Positions 58,761 to 64,000 of a stretch of 64,000 nt of DNA are shown here, in pieces. Under the pieces are notes generated by a model. It was not told where the DNA came from. It was given only the letters and a program-made list of their open reading frames with translations, and did not search any database. The DNA comes from Vitrella brassicaformis (lineage: Eukaryota; Sar; Vitrellaceae): positions 384,066-448,065 of the forward strand of contig CDMY01000243.1 of NCBI GenBank assembly GCA_001179505.1, read 5' to 3'. Each line of letters starts with the position of its first letter. Within the stretch, counting starts at the first letter, position 1. A program made the translations under genes and the position numbers.

Positions 58761-61700
58761 CTAGGCAAGGGGCGCCCAGTGCCTGGCAGCATCGAAGTCG
58801 CCCTTCCTCACGCGCACATTCATATCGTCCCAGCAAGACAAGCGAATCCGTTCAGAAGTTGCACCTCCATCCATCCTGAAGTAAGGCGGGCTCAAGGGAC
58901 TGGCTTTGGACGGTGGATCACCAGTTTGGAGCTCAGACTGAGCGCCGTTCAGAGAGGTGTGGCCATTGGTTGACGCGCAATCAGTGGTGTCAATAGTGTC
59001 CTCGTCACTCTCGCAGCCATTTGTTAACGTCCGAGTGGTGCCTTGGCTTAAACCTCCGCCTCTGCCAGACGACCAACAGACAAATCCGTTTTTGGCGGCC
59101 ACTTCCAGTTGTGATCATGTGCTCACGAAATCTTGCAGCTATGCGATGCCAGAGATGCAAGCGCGTCCCTCTGTGCAGCGTAACACGCGTTCTTGATCGC
59201 GAAGTAAGCGGAGGAGCCAAGAAACAGCGGCGGCTCACCCACTCCTTTGCTGGAGTGAATCGTGGAAGACTTGGATGGTGCGTTCGGGAGGAGGCTCACG
59301 CGAAAATCGCGGGGAATGTCGAGGGCTGTCGGGATCTTGTAGGTACCTGGGCCTTTGGTAAACAAGTGCCCGTTGTTGTTGAAGACCACCTGCTCTATCG
59401 TGAACAGACCCAGGCCTTGGACAAATGCACCTTCGATCTGATTGACACCAGACAGGGGGGATTCATGGGATCAACACAGCCATTCATTGCCCTTACTTGT
59501 CCGATATCAATGACGGGATTCAAGGAGTTGCCGACATCATGCAAGACGTCAGCACGGATGACCTTGTGATCGCCAGTCAGCGCATCCACCTGAACAGGAG
59601 TCGCAGTGTAGGCTTAAGTGGAGTCGCTAGTCAATGCAGCTCAGTTCTGAAGCTTACTTCAACTTCAGTGCACGCGACACCGTGTCCAAAATAATAAAAG
59701 GGCTTGCCTGTGTACTTCACCCAATCCCACCTTAGCAAGCATACAGACACCAAGCAATGCAGTTCAACGCCTTGGCTCGAGTTCCTTCTCAACGAAACAG
59801 AGGCTTCCTTACGAGATGTCTGGAGTTGCGTAGAACCCATTGGCGGACAGATTGACCCTGTCAAAGTGTGCCAGGGTCGCAGCTTTTGCCAGCGTGCTGA
59901 TTCGCTCTTCGTCAGTCGTTGGCTGCGGGGTTCGGCATCGACTCAGATACGGCCCTAAACCTTCCAAGATCTTCCTACACGCCTCCAGGACAGCAAAACC
60001 GCTACAAAATCCAAGAAAGGAGGATAAGCTTCCAGAGAGCTAAACGAATTCTTCCTTGAGTCACGCTGACTTGATGTCACTCCCAACTGAAGCAGCTGTA
60101 GGGTGAGTGTTCGCAACTGAAAAGCGAACGTGGATGTTACATGAAAAACAGATTCAAATTCTTGCGTGTCTGAGCATACCTTTGTCAGTGGATGTCTCGG
60201 AGATGTAAATGGCAGACAAAGGTATATCGAACGCGGAAGCAGCAACCTGAATGTCACAACGTCCTTGTTATGTACCACCTCAACAACAGTTCAACAGGTG
60301 ACTCAGGTTATTCGCACCTGTGCCACTTTTGTGTGGAGACCTTGCCCCATCTCCGTGCCTCCGTGCGTGACAAGGACAGTTCCATCCTGGTAGACGTGAA
60401 CCAGAGCGCCGGCTTGATTCATGAAAGTCTGTCGTGCAAGAATAATGGAAAACAGCAGATAAACCCCCTGCGGAACGAAAAACTTCCGTTCAGAATTCAC
60501 CCACTTTGGTGAATGACATCTGTAGGTAGGCACATAAGAGAGGCGTGTGCACATAACGAAGAAATCAACCTGTCAGAACGCTGAGTGCGCTTACGCCAAA
60601 CTTCGTTCCGACAATGGATAGCCCTCGCTTGACGTAGCGGTTGGCAAGGTTGAACTGCTCAATGGCTTTCCGACGATTCTCGTAGTCTGACGTCTGCAGT
60701 ATCTTCTGCCACATGACGAATACATGGTCCTCATCTAACTCCTGGCCGTATGGCGTGATCTGTCCGATCCTGCAGCGACCATGAAGCAACCGTCTTCTAT
60801 CGACAGGTCTCATGTACGTGTGCTAGTGGACCTTCACCTATAAAGATTCTCGTGTGCCAAAGCCTCACGGGTTGTGCCAAGCTCTCGAGCGATGTGATCC
60901 ATGTACACCTCGCACACAAACATCCCTTGTGGGCCTCCGAATCCACGGAACGCCGTATTCGATGGAATGTTCGTCTTGCAGACGTGGCCGACAAAGGAAG
61001 TGTTGGGAATGAAGTAGACCTGAGAGAGAGAAAAAGCTTGATTACTGCGTGATTGTTGCCATGCCAGATTTCCGGTCGTTACATTCTCGCAGTGGAACAA
61101 CGCCCTCTCACACACCTATCCAGAAGGAAGTTGAATGAGGCAACTTGAGAACCCCGAGAAAACACAGGACAAAGCACCTTACCGGAACGCTAAGATCGGT
61201 TGACCAGCCACCATTATTAAAGAGCTCCACCGACGCAGCCAGCAGTTTCTTGGTTGTTTTGTCAGCTGCAACTTTGTACCTGAACAAAAAGTGCACCAAA
61301 AGATCTGTTGACGTATCGTGAGGGTCGGTCTCTCCTCGTCTCCCATGCCACCTCGCCAGAAAGGCGTGACGTTGTCCCTGCGCGTCAAAGGATGAAAGAA
61401 TGAACACACGGTGTGAGGGAGCTTTCTTGCTCACGGATGTCGCCATATCAACGTCTCGATCGAGCACCAAGCGGAGCGGCCGTTTCAGCTTGTGCGAGGC
61501 GACAGCTGCGTAAGCCGAGAAGAAACAGGATCGGGTTTCCTTGCCCCCAAATCCGCCTCCTGAAACCGGAGAGGCTCCATTGACTGGATCGAATACAACG
61601 GAGGTGCAACACATTCTTCGTACCCATGCGCTTGCACTTGGAGACAATCTTGTGTCGAGGAACGCCCAAAACCATCGACACGAGCTTTTGCGTCTTGGAT

Positions 61701-64000
61701 GGATTTTGAGTTGAGCTGGTCACGATGTACTCATCATTCTCACCTGAAGAACAAAGTTCTGAAGGTGCCGATTTCATCATATCACCGCGTCTTACCTGGC
61801 TCAACTCTTGTTGCATGCGGCTCAAGATAGAAATGCTCCTGTCCGCCTAAGTAGATCTCTCCTTCAGCGATTGCCACGTTGTCGTCCTCGGAGAGTTCTT
61901 TCATTAGAGCGTCCAGAGCTTCAGCCTTGTCCATGTGCCGATGCCTGAATAATGCACCACAACGCTGTACTTCCACGCGCCATCGTCGTAGTATACCTTT
62001 CGCTTGTCACGCGTCCGACGGTTAGGGCGGTTTGGTGCGGCAGGGCCGGGCCGAAGTCAAAGTAGGACCTCTCGTGAATGGCCTCCACACAAGATCACAA
62101 TGGTCAAACCAGAACTTTGCAGATTCCCGTCCGACATCTTTTCTTACATCTTCGATGGAGATTACAGCAGGCAACTCTTCGTACGCCACCTTGACCGCAA
62201 ACATCGCTTCTTTCGCGGCCGCAGGACTTGTTGCGACGACGACGCCAAGAGGTTGTCCGACGCAATAGACCTGAGAGGAGAGGGCCCAGGTTCTTTCTTT
62301 TTGTGTCTTTTGTCAATCCTCCAAGGAAGGTTTGCGAGAACCTGCGAGGTTGCGAAGACCTCTTCATCTGGGAGAATTGACCCGACCCAGTTGACTCCCT
62401 GCAGCCAAGCAGACGCTCTCATTTAGCCGCCTCTGTCAGGCCTTCCTCCTCTTTCGGTTCACTGACTGGAATATCTTTGGCGCTGGTGAAGTCCACAAAT
62501 CCTGGGACCAGCTCAGCAGCTGAGGCATCGATGCTGACTATCTTGGCTCTGGCTTTTGTGGAAACCAGCAGCTCGCAGTGAAGTTCATCAGGCAGTAGGG
62601 GCATATCATCGGTGTAAACAGCCTTGCCTGATATTTCAGTACATCACACAGAAACACCATAAGTCGTAAATCCTGCGAGCTGTCCCGTCTGCGAAGCGAC
62701 CGGTGACATGAAGGTCTCTGAAAAACAACGAGACGTTCAATTATCAAACTCCGAAGAGAACATTCTGTAATGTGTTGAGCAGGTCTTTTTTACCCAGCCA
62801 TGTGCTTTGTCGACTGCCCTGCTTGTCCCTTCGCCTCCTGAGATGCAGTTCCGGAAGGAAAGCACGAATGCTGCACTCCGCGAACTCCTTCGTGCACGAA
62901 GTTGTTCGTGAGATGCTGCAATACAGGAGCAATTCACTCACATGGTTTGCGGATGACTTAGTGATTTGGCACACGGGATGCCTTGCGCTTACGCTCAGGC
63001 AGGATTCCTCTCCGGGTTGGACCGCACTGCTCAAGCGATGCGAACTCGCGGAGACTTGCAGAAAGAACTTGAACAAGAACGACTGTGTTAGCGACTGGCG
63101 ATACTCCGCCTGCGCAGTCAGATCAGTCAATCTTTCAACGATCAAGCCCGCGTGGAGTAGAACCTCTGACCTGGCCGCCTGGCACGTTGTGTGGGAGGTG
63201 AAGAGCCTTGTCCATAACCTCGAGAGCACCGTCAATGATCTCTCTGCTCCATGGCTTGCCGGCGAAGTAAGTACTCAGCGCCGGGCAGCATATCGTGAAG
63301 GGCGCCATTCCTGAATTGCGAAAATGCGCACCCATGTCATGCCAACACCCTGAGAGCCTGGTATTCCATATCCTCTAGACTCTCCACGCACCGCCGAAGG
63401 AGAAGCAACTGTCCACGATGATGTCTGAAGAGAAAACGCGAAATCTTTCTTAACTTACCGGCTCAGCGTACTCACTCACCGCCTGAGAGCTTGACGCGCA
63501 TCCCTGCGTTAACGATCGCAATGTCATCTTCACGGCGGCGGCACTGCATTAACGAAGATCACAGCGCCACGGCGTACAGCAATCTGCACCAGATGGAAAG
63601 ACGTTTGCTTGCTGTACCTGTTTGAAGCCGAAGAAGAATTCGTCACTGTCGCGTGGGAAGGGGATGAAGAGACTCACGGCAACCTCGTTGGGCCTCACGT
63701 CAACTTTGCGATATCTGCGATCGAACACGAATGTTAAAGCTCCAGTTTGCATGCATAGAGTATGAATCACCCTGTGAAGAAGTTCTTATCCAAGCGTTTG
63801 TCTCGATATGAAACTTCTCCAACCGACTCCGCGAGGGAGGCGAGCCGTAGTGTGCATCCTGGGAGTAATCGGTTTCTTGCGTGTCCGTGGTCGGTCTTCA
63901 CTTGCATCAAGTCACTTACCAGCTGCAACATGCAATGGATTTAGGTCAGATATCGGACTGGCCGTAACGATCTGACAACAGAAACGGATGCAAACGGATG
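58761..64000 (-). CDS. Xanthine dehydrogenase, 5' end outside window (partial)
   Basis: XDH oxidises hypoxanthine to xanthine and urate using molybdopterin, FAD and iron-sulfur centres. Only the later part is here. From the right edge: the end of the FAD domain ([57 protein letters not shown]), [23 protein letters not shown], then the molybdenum domain: [137 protein letters not shown] and [20 protein letters not shown] with the catalytic-Glu motif. The C-terminus carries a long Ser/Thr/Gly-rich insert before [17 protein letters not shown]. The iron-sulfur domain is expected beyond 64000. Introns here lack the GT/TGTC repeats typical elsewhere. Confidence 0.9.

Overview
The window is nuclear DNA of a GC-rich, intron-dense protist. 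Best inference: a photosynthetic alveolate of the chromerid type (Vitrella/Chromera-like). Three lines of evidence meet. (1) An alveolin with VEVP/VEKI-type repeats (51.4-53.9 kb) is an alveolate pellicle marker. (2) There are plastid proteins: PGRL1, a TatB-like subunit and a peroxiredoxin. The last two start with a signal peptide followed at once by a Phe-led transit region, the leader form of complex red plastids. (3) There are ciliary genes: BBIP1 of the BBSome and SPAG6/PF16 of the central pair. The species cannot be fixed from sequence reading alone.

Layout, left to right: peroxiredoxin-5 (-), ferric reductase/NOX-like oxidoreductase (+), CCCH zinc-finger protein (-), two-domain SnoaL/NTF2-like protein (+), a 5.9 kb ankyrin gene with one exon per repeat (+), SEL1L/Hrd3-like ERAD protein (+), BBIP1 (-), TatB-like protein (+), DMAP1/SWC4 (-), selenium-binding protein/methanethiol oxidase (+), SPFH/band-7 protein (-), MATH-BTB protein (-), CCCH coiled-coil protein (+), ALG2 (-), an unidentified protein with a Lys/Ala/Pro tail (+), an unidentified coiled-coil protein (-), PGRL1-like protein (+), alveolin (+), SPAG6 (-), and xanthine dehydrogenase (-, cut by the right edge). 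Every coding gene I could build is spliced. Introns are mostly 55-150 nt, GT-AG, and often contain GT or TGTC repeats on the sense strand.

Genes are not grouped by pathway. Strands nearly alternate: genes start head-to-head across about 120-360 bp and end tail-to-tail across 0.4-1.5 kb. The short start-side gaps share an octamer, AGCTCGCA (either strand), in six cases, a candidate promoter element. The longer end-side gaps hold simple repeats and no convincing gene. I saw no tRNA, rRNA, transposon, CRISPR array or virus-derived sequence.

The strongest unusual object is the ankyrin gene at 11.5-17.4 kb. Each repeat is its own exon with phase-0 introns, two repeat types alternate, and two introns are identical over all 60 nt while the exons beside them have diverged.
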